Assembly (NCBI GenBank): GCA_021296215.1 | Contig: JAGWBA010000020.1 | Location: 1-34,925, forward strand | DNA: 34,925 nt | From: Flavobacteriales bacterium | GTDB lineage: Bacteria; Bacteroidota; Bacteroidia; Flavobacteriales; ECT2AJA-044 | Reading direction: 5' to 3' | In this document: positions 24,918 to 33,447 of the stretch, one piece after another | Layout: every line of letters starts with the position of its first letter | Position numbering within the stretch: position 1 is the first letter of the stretch | Program-made: the position numbers and the translations under genes | Notes under the pieces: model-generated | What the model was told of the DNA's origin: nothing | What the model saw: only the letters and a program-made list of their open reading frames with translations | Database searches by the model: none

Positions 24918-26654
24918 TTACTGAACGATCAGTTTACGCGTTCCGCGCGAACCGTCTTCGAAATCGAAGTTGAGGAAGTACACCCCGGCATCGAGATCTT
25001 CCAAATTCCAGCAAAGTGAAGTTTCGGTAACATCGGCACGACGAACGATCTGCCCCATAGAGTTGATCATTTCAACGCCCGATACTCCTTTTGGAGCCTC
25101 AGCCAAATCAATGGTCAATTGATCCACAACTGGGTTTGGATATACGTCGATCATGTTTGCGATTTCAGCTGCTTCATCCACGCTGAAGATCTGCGCTCCT
25201 GGTAAGTTCAAGCTCAACATCACACGAGGCAACAAGTAACCCTGAATGGTATCGAGGTATGCATTTCCTTGCGCAGGACTCATGTTCGGGTTCGATGCCA
25301 ATCCGATCATGTGAATGGTGTTGGCATCATAGGTCGTTCCCAACTGGCCGTTTACGGCAGCTACAACTGCAGTCAATGTGTCCAGATCCCACCACTGCCA
25401 TGGAGCGCCATTTTGCTGCAATTGTGATGGAGCCAACGGCATGATTACGGGGAAGCATCCTTCGAGGTAATTCTCAACGGTGATGTTGTTATTGGGCGCT
25501 GGCAAGAAGTAGCTATAAGTTTCGCCGTAGATCGCACGAGCGCGATCGGTATAAGCATCACCCCAAAAGCTCAATCCGCGGAACGCATCGTTGTTTCCGA
25601 GTTGGTTGGCTTTTTTCATGAACAAGTTTGGACCTTGCACTTCAACAACGTCCTCATTGGTCGTAGGAACGATAACGATACCGTTCTCGAACGGAGCATA
25701 ACCATCACGTAGAGCGTGGAAAGAAACCATTGGTACATCTCCGGCTTCGAGCCACGAAGTGTCGGCCAATGCTCCACCAGCATTCGCACAGAAAGCGATT
25801 TCAGAATCGAATCCGTTGTCCTGGTACAAGTTCAAAGCACCACCAAGCCCGTCGAGATTACCAACAGTGTTGGTGTCGATGTACGACTGGCCAGCGGCCG
25901 GACCTGTAGCCCAAGTGAATTTAGGCAGACTTACCTCAGCGAACTTATCCATTGTAGCGTAAGCGAGAGATACGTAACCTCCTGACCCTTCACCGTAAAG
26001 TACGATGCGGTTAGGGTTGGTCTTATACGTATTGGTAGTTGCTGCATCGGCCTTCAAGAAACGCACACATTGCTTGGTATCGTGAATAGCGCGGTAAACT
26101 GCATTGAGCAGTTGTGCACGGCGCGACTCAACCGTAGAGGCTAGTGGATTCCATCCGCCGCGGTAGCTCATTGAAACAGCAACGTAACCTCGAGCGGCAA
26201 AGCGTTTTGCTAAATTAACGAGTGAGCTGTCAGTACGTGTTCCGGTTGCCGATCTGTTGATGATCTGTGGCAAAAAGTTACCCGTGTGAATCAAAATGAT
26301 GACTGGCCGAGCACCTTCCGTATCAACTGACTGATCGGGCTCGTAAATATCCATTTTCAAGTCAGTCACCTTTACTACTGATGATTGATCTGCAGCGTAA
26401 GGTGTGTAGTAGTTAGCTGGAATTGGGCTACCTGTTGCGATTGCCGTATTCAAAGCTACTAGGTCCGATTGGACTTGTGCAGCATTGTTTGGATCGGCCA
26501 AATCACCGGAGATCAATACATCTACGTTAGTACCGTATGTGACGCCTTGTGTTACGTTGATCTGAGTAAATACAGGATCGTAATAGCGCAATTGAGCGAA
26601 AGTCGTAACGCCAGCGACGATCGCGATCAATAAAAGAGATAATTTTTTGTTCAT
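24918..26654 (-). CDS. Secreted alpha/beta-hydrolase (esterase-like) with T9SS C-terminal sorting domain
   Basis: A 578-residue exported protein: signal peptide MNKKLSLLLIAIVAGVTTFAQ, an alpha/beta-hydrolase domain of the BD-FAE/carboxylesterase type to about residue 450, and a type A T9SS sorting domain in the last ~80 residues (IDVYPNPVVDQLTIDL, then AGVYFLNFDFEDGSRGTRKL). Hydrolase marks are PVIILIHTGNFLPQ (oxyanion region), FAARGYVAVSMSYRGG, and a nucleophile elbow in LYGEGSGGYVSLAYA near residue 221; the elbow reads EGSGG rather than strict GxSxG. The catalytic Asp may be in HALRDGYAPF. It should be released or attached at the cell surface through the gliding/type IX machinery. It lies 50 bases downstream of the TonB receptor gene on the same strand, so the two are probably co-transcribed. 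Substrate unknown. Confidence 0.88.
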   Translation of the reverse strand: MNKKLSLLLIAIVAGVTTFAQLRYYDPVFTQINVTQGVTYGTNVDVLISGDLADPNNAAQVQSDLVALNTAIATGSPIPANYYTPYAADQSSVVKVTDLKMDIYEPDQSVDTEGARPVIILIHTGNFLPQIINRSATGTRTDSSLVNLAKRFAARGYVAVSMSYRGGWNPLASTVESRRAQLLNAVYRAIHDTKQCVRFLKADAATTNTYKTNPNRIVLYGEGSGGYVSLAYATMDKFAEVSLPKFTWATGPAAGQSYIDTNTVGNLDGLGGALNLYQDNGFDSEIAFCANAGGALADTSWLEAGDVPMVSFHALRDGYAPFENGIVIVPTTNEDVVEVQGPNLFMKKANQLGNNDAFRGLSFWGDAYTDRARAIYGETYSYFLPAPNNNITVENYLEGCFPVIMPLAPSQLQQNGAPWQWWDLDTLTAVVAAVNGQLGTTYDANTIHMIGLASNPNMSPAQGNAYLDTIQGYLLPRVMLSLNLPGAQIFSVDEAAEIANMIDVYPNPVVDQLTIDLAEAPKGVSGVEMINSMGQIVRRADVTETSLCWNLEDLDAGVYFLNFDFEDGSRGTRKLIVQ

Positions 26655-26704
26655 AAAAACAATGTGTTAGGTTCTTGAATGAGCTAAAATAGTGAATTAG
26701 GCAG

Positions 26705-29512
26705 TTATTTCTTCGTGTCGAGGTCGAAAATGACCTGAGCGTAGATCAATCGACCCACGGTCGGGCCTCCATATACCTGTACAACGTCGTTGTTCAAAAC
26801 GTTCGACGCTCCAACTTTGAAGAGCAGGTTCCAATCGGGAATTCCATAATTGGCCTGTACATCCACAAGTGAATAAGATGGTACGATTCCGGTGAACTGT
26901 GGCGATCCTTCGAACAAGAAGCTGTCGACCCATTTGTAGTTCACGCTCCATCCGAGGTTCTTAACTCCGAAAATAGTGAGGTCTCGTCCAGTAACTCCCA
27001 GGTTGTACTTATGCTCCGGGGTGTTGAACGCCGGAATAATGGGATCGTCGGAATCGCGGAGATCAAGTCGGTTCCACGAATAGTTCCCATTGAGGATGTA
27101 GTTTTCGTTCACGTAGTAGTTGGCCCCAATTGAAAAGCCTTGAGTAGATACTCGATCACGGCTATTGGCGGCAATACGATACACTTGAACAGAGCTCGGT
27201 GGAATACCTCCTTGATTCGGAATTCCAGCATCAACCCCGACATTGAATCCAATAAAGTTATCGTACAAACTGTAGTAATAGGTAAGGTCGACATAGGCCT
27301 TTGTACCCAATGTTGTCCTATACCCAAACTCGATGGTCTTCACCTGCTCCGGTTTTATCGGATATACGCCGAAATATTCGATCTGATCGGGTTGGAGTGT
27401 GGCGATGTAGTCTTGGAACGAGCTCACGGTGATCAGCGAATCGTACCCGTCCAGATTTCCGATAAGAATGGCGCGCCCTACGTTGTAGTACAGGTATTGA
27501 TCTTGAAGAGTAGGGTTACGAACCGCAGAACTGAATGTTAAGCGCAAGGTATTCTTCTCATCCGGTGAAAATACTGCTGATACCGCAGGCGAAAAGACAA
27601 AGTCAAAATTCTGATTTTTATCGACCCGCAAGGTGGCGTTGAGTTTCAAGCGCTGATCCATCAATCTTTTCTCAAGTCCCACATAGGCCCCATATTCAGA
27701 ATTTCTGATCACGATATTGGCCGTATCGTAAAAAATGGTTCCTCTGCTGTCGGGCAAGTACTGACGGAAGTTACCCCCTACCACGATATCCCCGAAAGTA
27801 GGTGTGAATTTGTACTCCCCGTGAATGTGATACAGCGCACTCTTATCATAGAATCGAGATCCCCCTTCCTGGAATGAGCGGGAAGTTACCCAATTGAAGA
27901 GTGAATCGTACCGCTCAGTACCGGGTTCAAAATAGGCATAGCCTCCCGGGCGCGGTGTGCTGTCTGTATAGATCCGCGTAGCGTCATGGAAATCTTGAAT
28001 CGCGTCTGCATTCTGCTCGAGCAATGAATAATACAGGTCTTCATTGAACGGAAAAGTATTAAGAACCTCGCCTATGGTAACGGTATTCCCATTCCCATCG
28101 ACTCCCGCTAGGTCTTTTACTTGGCTACTGTATACGCTTCTCCAATAAGCCTTGTAGTCGATCAACCACTCGTCGATATCCTTTGATACGTCCTGCATTT
28201 GAAAGGCCGTGAATACCGCATCATACGTGTCACCCGCATCTTCATTGGTCATGAAGGCGCGCAAGAACCACTTTCCTTCTTTTTTGATCTCGAACCGGTT
28301 CTGCATGAACTGAATATTCTTCAGGCTGTAGCGATTGTCTCCTTGGTATACCGTTGTTCCCGTACCGTAATTGAATGCGTAGATAAGTTCTACATCCGGC
28401 TTGACCTTGTAGTGAAGACTGGCGGCGAATTTTCCGTTGCGCGTGTTGTAATCAACGAGGTCCAATTCCGAATAACCGGTTCTGTGAATGATACCTAATC
28501 CCGGAACATCGCGCAAACTAAGAGCATCGGTGTAATCATTACTGCGGCGCGAAACATCTTCATCGCCATAGAAATTGACGCGATCCCACCCTCCCGGATT
28601 CCCAAAAGGGGCATCTGATTGGTAAATAGGTTGGTCGTTCGTTGCTTCCCAGTCATAGGCGGACAAATAGAATAGGTTCAGTTTGAGCGCGAATTTATCT
28701 TCTCCTTTTTTGTTTTGCCATACGTTGGCATAACGAAAAGCTGTCTCGGTCAACGAACGCTCCCCTACTTTAAGCGATGCACTTATTCCTTCGTAACGCC
28801 AGGGATCTTTAGTTTCCATTTGGATGACACCGTTGAATGCCCCAGGGCCATAAAAAGCAGAACTAGCACCTGCGATAATGTTCACTCGAGCAACGTCGAG
28901 ATCACTGGCTCCGAGGAAGTTTCCAAGGCTAAAGTTCAATCCCGGTGCTTGGTTGTCCACCTCGTCAATGATCTGCAAAGAGCGAACCGGAGAGGTGCTG
29001 TTGAAACCGCGGGTGTTGATGATCTTGAATGCCAAGCTGGCCGAAGTCATGTCTACACCTTTTAAGTTGCCCAAGGATTCGTAAAAGGATCCAGAGGCCG
29101 CCTCTTTAATGGCGATAACATCGAGCGACTCTACGGTCAGAGCGGCTTCTTTCTGTTTTTTGGTGATCCGCGATTCTACGACCGTTACATCGTTGAGGTT
29201 AAAGCTCATTGGTTTCAATTTGGCGCGAACGAAGAAGCTGGCGTTCTTCACTTCTATCTCTTCTTGTTCGTATCCTATGTAGCTTATTTGAATATTCAGC
29301 GGAAAGCTTTGTCCCATGGGGTTCAACTCGAAGTTTCCGTCGAAATCAGTAGTCGTTCCGATCTGCGTGCCTTCAATGACGACTCCGGCTCCAAAAACGG
29401 GTTCACCTGATTCTAGATCGGTGACGGTTCCACGAATGCGTTGGGCATTCGCCGCAAGACCAAAAAAAACGAGCAGGATAAGCCAGCCCGCTCTAAAGTG
29501 CATACTCTTCAT
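26705..29512 (-). CDS. TonB-dependent outer-membrane receptor with carboxypeptidase-regulatory-like domain
   Basis: A 935-residue outer-membrane gated channel. Order: signal peptide (MKSMHFRAGWLILLVFFGLAANA), a carboxypeptidase D regulatory-like beta-sandwich (RIRGTVTDLESGEPVFGAGV to about 100), the plug domain (about 110-230, with INTRGFNSTSPVRSLQIIDE and IIAGASSAFYGPGAFNGVIQ), and a 22-strand barrel with the Bacteroidota Tyr/Trp/Asn-rich strands to the C-terminal strand ending VIFDLDTKK. The frame is open to 29653, but ATG 29512 gives the signal peptide. The ligand cannot be read from sequence, and there is no SusD partner, so this is not a classic Sus pair. The secreted esterase follows 50 bases downstream. 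Confidence 0.93.
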   Translation of the reverse strand: MKSMHFRAGWLILLVFFGLAANAQRIRGTVTDLESGEPVFGAGVVIEGTQIGTTTDFDGNFELNPMGQSFPLNIQISYIGYEQEEIEVKNASFFVRAKLKPMSFNLNDVTVVESRITKKQKEAALTVESLDVIAIKEAASGSFYESLGNLKGVDMTSASLAFKIINTRGFNSTSPVRSLQIIDEVDNQAPGLNFSLGNFLGASDLDVARVNIIAGASSAFYGPGAFNGVIQMETKDPWRYEGISASLKVGERSLTETAFRYANVWQNKKGEDKFALKLNLFYLSAYDWEATNDQPIYQSDAPFGNPGGWDRVNFYGDEDVSRRSNDYTDALSLRDVPGLGIIHRTGYSELDLVDYNTRNGKFAASLHYKVKPDVELIYAFNYGTGTTVYQGDNRYSLKNIQFMQNRFEIKKEGKWFLRAFMTNEDAGDTYDAVFTAFQMQDVSKDIDEWLIDYKAYWRSVYSSQVKDLAGVDGNGNTVTIGEVLNTFPFNEDLYYSLLEQNADAIQDFHDATRIYTDSTPRPGGYAYFEPGTERYDSLFNWVTSRSFQEGGSRFYDKSALYHIHGEYKFTPTFGDIVVGGNFRQYLPDSRGTIFYDTANIVIRNSEYGAYVGLEKRLMDQRLKLNATLRVDKNQNFDFVFSPAVSAVFSPDEKNTLRLTFSSAVRNPTLQDQYLYYNVGRAILIGNLDGYDSLITVSSFQDYIATLQPDQIEYFGVYPIKPEQVKTIEFGYRTTLGTKAYVDLTYYYSLYDNFIGFNVGVDAGIPNQGGIPPSSVQVYRIAANSRDRVSTQGFSIGANYYVNENYILNGNYSWNRLDLRDSDDPIIPAFNTPEHKYNLGVTGRDLTIFGVKNLGWSVNYKWVDSFLFEGSPQFTGIVPSYSLVDVQANYGIPDWNLLFKVGASNVLNNDVVQVYGGPTVGRLIYAQVIFDLDTKK

Positions 29513-29595
29513 TTTATCTTCACGTTCCAAACAGCTTCCTAAGCTAAAAAAATATCGCCGCAATGACGGTTTAGCCGCTTTACAGCCATATTTAT

Positions 29596-29603
29596 TACTT
29601 TTG
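29596..29603 (+). promoter_or_regulatory. -7 promoter element of the GT2 gene
   Basis: TACTTTTG matches TAnnTTTG, 27 bases before the ATG at 29631. A TTTAG about 21 bases upstream is a poor -33 match. Confidence 0.5.
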
Positions 29604-29630
29604 CCGTCGCCCAATAAAAAGGGAATCCCC

Positions 29631-30383
29631 ATGGTCAACGGAAAGAAACTCATCGTCGTACTGCCTGCTTACAACGCAGCAAAAACCCTGGAACAAACCT
29701 ACAACGAGCTCCCTATGGACTTGGTCGACGATGTAATTCTCGTTGATGACCACAGCCCCGACAACACCATCGAGGTCGGAAAACAACTCGGCATCAAACA
29801 CCTGATCCGACACGAGCAAAACAAGGGCTACGGTGGAAATCAAAAGACTTGCTACAACAAGGCTATTGAGCTAGGCGTTGATATTGTCGTCATGGTACAC
29901 CCCGACTACCAATATACTCCAAAACTGGTAGCCAGTATGAGCTACTTGATCGCCAATGGACTATACCACGTAGTATTGGGTTCGCGGATCCTGGGCAAAG
30001 GAGCTTTAAAAGGTGGCATGCCTTGGTATAAATACGTGGCGAACCGGATCTTGACCTTGGCACAGAATATTCTATTGAGCAAAAAGCTTTCGGAATACCA
30101 CACGGGGTATCGCGCTTTTTCGAAAGAGGTTCTCGAGTCGATCAACTACAATGTGAATTCCGATAATTTCGTATTCGACAATCAGATGTTGTCGCAGATC
30201 TTCTACGCGGGTTACGATATTGCCGAGGTTACTTGTCCTACCAAGTATTTCGACGACGCTTCTTCGATCAACCTCAAGGACAGTTCTGTGTACGGGCTCG
30301 GAGTTCTCCGCGTTTCGGTCATCCACCGCCTGTGTAAGTGGGGAATCATGAAGAGCAAACTCTACGATCCGCCCAAACCCTGA
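29631..30383 (+). CDS. GT2 family glycosyltransferase, DPM1-like (polyprenyl-phosphate sugar synthase type)
   Basis: A 250-residue GT-A fold transferase resembling dolichol-phosphate mannosyltransferase catalytic subunits. The start KKLIVVLPAYNAAKTL and DDVILVDDHSPDNT (DD at 39-40) bind the nucleotide, and the acceptor region is IVVMVHPDYQYTPKLV in place of the usual DxD. RILGKGALKGGMPWYKY and YHTGYRAF are family features. There are no C-terminal TM helices, so it resembles soluble DPM1 and not PglC-type or large GT2 enzymes. The likely reaction is sugar transfer from a nucleotide sugar to undecaprenyl phosphate. The frame is open upstream to 29316 but the ATG at 29631 fits the family and the promoter. 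Its 3' end overlaps the convergent GT39 gene by 22 bases. Confidence 0.88.
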   Translation: MVNGKKLIVVLPAYNAAKTLEQTYNELPMDLVDDVILVDDHSPDNTIEVGKQLGIKHLIRHEQNKGYGGNQKTCYNKAIELGVDIVVMVHPDYQYTPKLVASMSYLIANGLYHVVLGSRILGKGALKGGMPWYKYVANRILTLAQNILLSKKLSEYHTGYRAFSKEVLESINYNVNSDNFVFDNQMLSQIFYAGYDIAEVTCPTKYFDDASSINLKDSSVYGLGVLRVSVIHRLCKWGIMKSKLYDPPKP

Positions 30384-32017
30384 TCGATCGGTCTGTAGTA
30401 GAGAACATATCCGCCTTTTTCATCGACCACTTGTAATTGGGGGAATTCCTTCAGGGTCTTTTCTTTTCGCGTATTTCGACCAACGAAGTAGGCCGGTTTG
30501 TCAATGTCCCCGGTCAACAGCCATTTCCCGTCGCGCATATCGTCCGGTTTAGGAAGCGGTCCGGACTTTTCGCTGTAAAAGAGGTAGCCGTACGATTTCA
30601 TTCCGATCGGGTGAATATAGGCCCCTTCGGCCCCTGCCCTTTTGTAGAAGTCTATGGCCGAACGTTGAAGGTATATTTCCGCCTGCGGCGTGATGTGGAT
30701 GATCAAGGTAAGGGACATCAACAGCCCGACGAGGAGCTGATAGCGCACCCAAGAAACCTTTCCGGCCGATAGGCCGAGTAAAAAAACAATCGAGAGCAAT
30801 ACGAAAACGGGGCCCGCCCACCGCGTTAGGACCGACCACGACACCTCCTGTGTGAATTGAGCGGCGGTGAATGCATCGATCTCGGACCAATTGACCCGGG
30901 CTCCCCACACATTGATCCAAGGTAGAGCACTGTACGTTGCTCCTAGGAGTATTGCGATCAAAATACCGAGGACAGTCAGCCCAATGTGTAGCCTGCGGTT
31001 TCGCGTTTCGAAGCGGTAGAGTGTCAATGCGGCTAAGAAAGTTAGCGGGAAGTACGCCATGGAGCTGTAATGGACGATCTTGGTTTTGACGATCGAGAAA
31101 AGTATGAGGACTACCCAGAACAGAATCTTCATCCAGAGGTGGAAATGATCGCGCTCGTACGTTTGCAACCTCATTCTGGGAACCGCGGGCATTGCAAAGA
31201 GGCTGATCGGGAAGCAGCCAATTAGGATTACTACGAAATGGTACCAAAACGGTTGTGCTTGACCGGCCACGTCGGAACTGAACAGATTCGATTGTACGCG
31301 AATGAACTCGGCGACGACTTCGGGAGTTCCGGTAGCGGCGTGATACAAAAACCAAGATTCGCCCGTTAGGAAGAATACGGCAAGGAACAGCAGGATATGT
31401 GGGAGCCTTGGAAAGCCGTAAAATCGTTTAACGACGAAGTAAACGGCTCCGGCCAGCAGGAAGACGAGTAATCCGACAGGGCCTTTGATCAGCAGTGCCA
31501 ACCCTAAAAAGAATCCACTCATTATGACCACCCGCTTTTTTCGCTCCTGATACTTCGAGGTGAAGCGAATTCCGTAGTAAACCCCGAGAAAAATAAAGAG
31601 GTTGAACCAGGGGTCTATGATCCCCGATTTAAAGTAAAGTACCGGAAGCAGGGCTCCGAGGTAGGTCAAAACCCACCACCAGGCCAGTCGAGTATCGAAC
31701 CATCGTCGGCCTATATTATATATAACGACCAAGGTAACGGCGCCACAAATCGCATTTGGGAAACGGGCTGCGAATTCATTGACACCGAAGATGGACATGC
31801 TTATGGCCTGCATCCAGAAGAACAGTGGTGGTTTTTCAAGAAAGGTTTCAAAGTTGATTTGAACCAGGGCGTAATTCTGGGTCAGCAGCATTTCACGTGC
31901 TGCCTCGGCGAAGTTCAGTTCGTCCCAATCGAAAAGATGCACTTCACCGAGGAACGGCACAAAGAGCATTAACGCCCCGAGAAAAATGAGTACGCTGTGT
32001 ATAAAGGACTGCTTCAT
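30362..32017 (-). CDS. GT39 / ArnT-like integral-membrane glycosyltransferase
   Basis: A 551-residue GT-C fold protein with about 11-12 TM helices. The first periplasmic loop holds the catalytic acidic motif FDWDELNFAEAAREML (D30, D32, E33) and the characteristic FLEKPPLFFWMQA. The long helical core is followed by a soluble C-terminal domain of about 90 residues. The family includes protein O-mannosyltransferases and ArnT, which moves aminoarabinose from undecaprenyl phosphate to lipid A, so a polyprenyl-phosphate sugar donor and a periplasmic acceptor are likely; acceptor unknown. The ATG at 32017 overlaps the stop of the PAP2 gene as TAATG, indicating coupled translation. The convergent GT2 gene could supply the lipid-linked sugar. 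Confidence 0.9.
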   Translation of the reverse strand: MKQSFIHSVLIFLGALMLFVPFLGEVHLFDWDELNFAEAAREMLLTQNYALVQINFETFLEKPPLFFWMQAISMSIFGVNEFAARFPNAICGAVTLVVIYNIGRRWFDTRLAWWWVLTYLGALLPVLYFKSGIIDPWFNLFIFLGVYYGIRFTSKYQERKKRVVIMSGFFLGLALLIKGPVGLLVFLLAGAVYFVVKRFYGFPRLPHILLFLAVFFLTGESWFLYHAATGTPEVVAEFIRVQSNLFSSDVAGQAQPFWYHFVVILIGCFPISLFAMPAVPRMRLQTYERDHFHLWMKILFWVVLILFSIVKTKIVHYSSMAYFPLTFLAALTLYRFETRNRRLHIGLTVLGILIAILLGATYSALPWINVWGARVNWSEIDAFTAAQFTQEVSWSVLTRWAGPVFVLLSIVFLLGLSAGKVSWVRYQLLVGLLMSLTLIIHITPQAEIYLQRSAIDFYKRAGAEGAYIHPIGMKSYGYLFYSEKSGPLPKPDDMRDGKWLLTGDIDKPAYFVGRNTRKEKTLKEFPQLQVVDEKGGYVLYYRPIDQGLGGS

Positions 32018-32685
32018 TATAGTCGAATGAGAGGCCTATCTAGGGCGTTGGTTGTTGGATTCATCTCCCTCTTATAAAAAAAAGGAAACACCATCGCGGC
32101 GACAGCCGTACCGATCAAGGAACCGAGGTATACGTCTTCCAGGAAATGCTGATTGAGTTGAATTCGGCTCCACCCTACTGCGAGTGCAATGACACAGAAT
32201 ACCAACGAGGCGGCGCGGTGACGCACTATGAGCGCCAAAGAGAAATACATGCAAAATGCGGCGGCCGTATGCCCTGATGGAAAGCTGAAATTCTCGTGCA
32301 TTTCTACCCCCGGAACAGTCATGAGATCGGGGTGATCCCTGAAATAGTGGATTGGCCTATAATGATCCGCAAATACCCGGTGCTTCAAGTACTGAACGAT
32401 CACGCTATCGAGCACACTGGCGGTAAGCACAAATAAACCTGCCCTTAAATGAACGAACAGAATCAGAGTCAATACGACTACACCAACGAAAATACCATCT
32501 CCTAAAAAGGTGATCCACTTAAAAATTGTGTCTAGAAACGGCTGATGAAACCGTTGGAATCCCAGGTGAAGTACCTTGAGGTCATCGCTCACGTAAAGGG
32601 AATATCCGGCCCTCAATAAAAAGATCGAGAATGGGACCAAGAACCAGAAAAGCGATCGCGTCAGATCCCTTCGGTGGGTCCGCAT
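32017..32685 (-). CDS. PAP2-family membrane phosphatase
   Basis: A 222-residue integral membrane phosphatase with five or six TM helices. All three PAP2 motifs are present: RVFADHYRP (variant of KxxxxxxRP), PSGHT in FSFPSGHTAAAF, and SRIQLNQHFLEDV (SRxxxxxHxxxD). The family covers undecaprenyl-pyrophosphate phosphatases and lipid A or phosphatidylglycerophosphate phosphatases. The ATG at 32685 shares its A with the TGA of the preceding SRPBCC gene (TGATG), which favours this start over the one at 32730. The neighbouring GT39 and GT2 genes suggest recycling of a polyprenyl carrier or trimming of a lipid acceptor. Confidence 0.9.
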   Translation of the reverse strand: MRTHRRDLTRSLFWFLVPFSIFLLRAGYSLYVSDDLKVLHLGFQRFHQPFLDTIFKWITFLGDGIFVGVVVLTLILFVHLRAGLFVLTASVLDSVIVQYLKHRVFADHYRPIHYFRDHPDLMTVPGVEMHENFSFPSGHTAAAFCMYFSLALIVRHRAASLVFCVIALAVGWSRIQLNQHFLEDVYLGSLIGTAVAAMVFPFFYKREMNPTTNALDRPLIRL

Positions 32686-33065
32686 CACGAGCCGATGGCG
32701 TGCAGCAGGGTGTGGATTTGGCTTTCCCATAGCATTTTGCTTTCCTCCACTTCATCCTCTTCAGCGTAATCGGTAACGATGAGGGACACGTCCTTAGTGA
32801 GGTCATCGATTTCTATGCGGAACTCGAAGTAAGAATCATCGTCGTTAGCGAGCCAGTGTAGTTTAATGTAAACATTGGGCTTTTTACTGATGATCTCGGC
32901 TTCTTCTTGGCTGTCATCCCAGATGAAAACGTACTTTTTACCTCGGAAATTCACATCGTCCGAAAACCATTCCGATAGGCCTGAAGGCGTGGTCAAGTAT
33001 TGATACAACATCTTTGGGGAGGCCTTAACCGGGAATTCTAGCTGATATTTAACCTTGTCTGACAT
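32685..33065 (-). CDS. SRPBCC/START-like domain protein (AHSA1-like)
   Basis: A 126-residue single-domain protein. The N-terminal VKYQLEFPVKASPKMLYQYLTTPSGLSEWFSDDV and the C-terminal helix (SKMLWESQIHTLLHAIG) match Bacteroidota START-like/AHSA1 proteins, whose fold has a hydrophobic ligand pocket. The middle is strongly acidic (DYAEEDEVEE). No enzyme residues can be identified; lipid or small-ligand binding is only a fold-level guess. ATG 33065 gives the family N terminus. It heads the operon with PAP2 and GT39, all with one-base stop/start overlaps, and diverges from tRNA-Met. Confidence 0.87.
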   Translation of the reverse strand: MSDKVKYQLEFPVKASPKMLYQYLTTPSGLSEWFSDDVNFRGKKYVFIWDDSQEEAEIISKKPNVYIKLHWLANDDDSYFEFRIEIDDLTKDVSLIVTDYAEEDEVEESKMLWESQIHTLLHAIGS

Positions 33066-33117
33066 GTGGGGGATGAATTGCTGGGTCGCAATATATAAAA
33101 AGATAGGGTTAGGAATA

Positions 33118-33149
33118 TTGCTGTGAAAAATCAATTTACCTTATATTTG
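33118..33149 (+). promoter_or_regulatory. Promoter of tRNA-Met (Bacteroidota type)
   Basis: TTG (33118-33120), 21 bases, then TATATTTG (33142-33149), an exact -7 match, 15 bases before the tRNA. Confidence 0.78.
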
Positions 33150-33164
33150 CACCCTCAAAAATAC

Positions 33165-33238
33165 GGCGAGGTAGCTCAGCTGGTTAGAGCGTCGGATTCA
33201 TAACCCGGAGGTCGCGAGTTCAAGTCTCGCTCTCGCTA
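33165..33238 (+). tRNA. tRNA-Met(CAT)
   Basis: A 74-base cloverleaf: acceptor GGCGAGG/TCTCGCT with G-T pairs at both ends, D arm GCTC...GAGC, loop TTCATAA with anticodon CAT, and T arm GCGAG-TTCAAGT-CTCGC. CCA is not encoded. The CAT anticodon could be elongator or initiator Met, or Ile2 with lysidine; there is no initiator-type GGG/CCC anticodon stem, so elongator is favoured. The anticodon stem has an A-C mismatch at its last pair. Confidence 0.93.
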
Positions 33239-33251
33239 CAACAAAGACAAG

Positions 33252-33278
33252 GTACTGCTTCGGCAGGACTTTTCTTTT
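33252..33278 (+). terminator. Terminator of tRNA-Met
   Basis: GTACTGC-TTCG-GCAGGAC stem-loop with one A-G mismatch, followed by TTTTCTTTT. It starts 14 bases after the tRNA. Confidence 0.8.
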
Positions 33279-33328
33279 AATGGCCTAAACGGAGTATGCT
33301 CTTGTGCAAGTCCATTGAAAGGAAGGTA

Positions 33329-33355
33329 GCAAACCGAAAGGTTTGCCTTGTTTTT
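33329..33355 (+). terminator. Second terminator-like hairpin
   Basis: GCAAACC-GAAA-GGTTTGC, a perfect 7-bp stem followed by CTTGTTTTT. No intact gene precedes it, so it may be a leftover of a lost transcription unit. Confidence 0.6.
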
Positions 33356-33389
33356 GTTGTGGGCTACCCCTACACTCAGCGACCGAAGG

Positions 33390-33410
33390 GAGCTAATTCT
33401 CGCTCTCGCT
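33390..33410 (+). pseudogene. Relic of a tRNA 3' end
   Basis: Twenty-one bases match the last 22 of tRNA-Met (33216-33237) with a few differences; the final 13, TCTCGCTCTCGCT, are identical. A terminator hairpin follows 14 bases later, as it does after the real tRNA. Confidence 0.5.
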
Positions 33411-33421
33411 TCGATTCAAAT

Positions 33422-33447
33422 AAGGTCCCGCAATAGCGGGACTTTTT
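33422..33447 (+). terminator. Third terminator-like hairpin, after the tRNA relic
   Basis: GTCCCGC-AATA-GCGGGAC, a perfect 7-bp stem with AAG before and TTTTT after. Confidence 0.75.
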
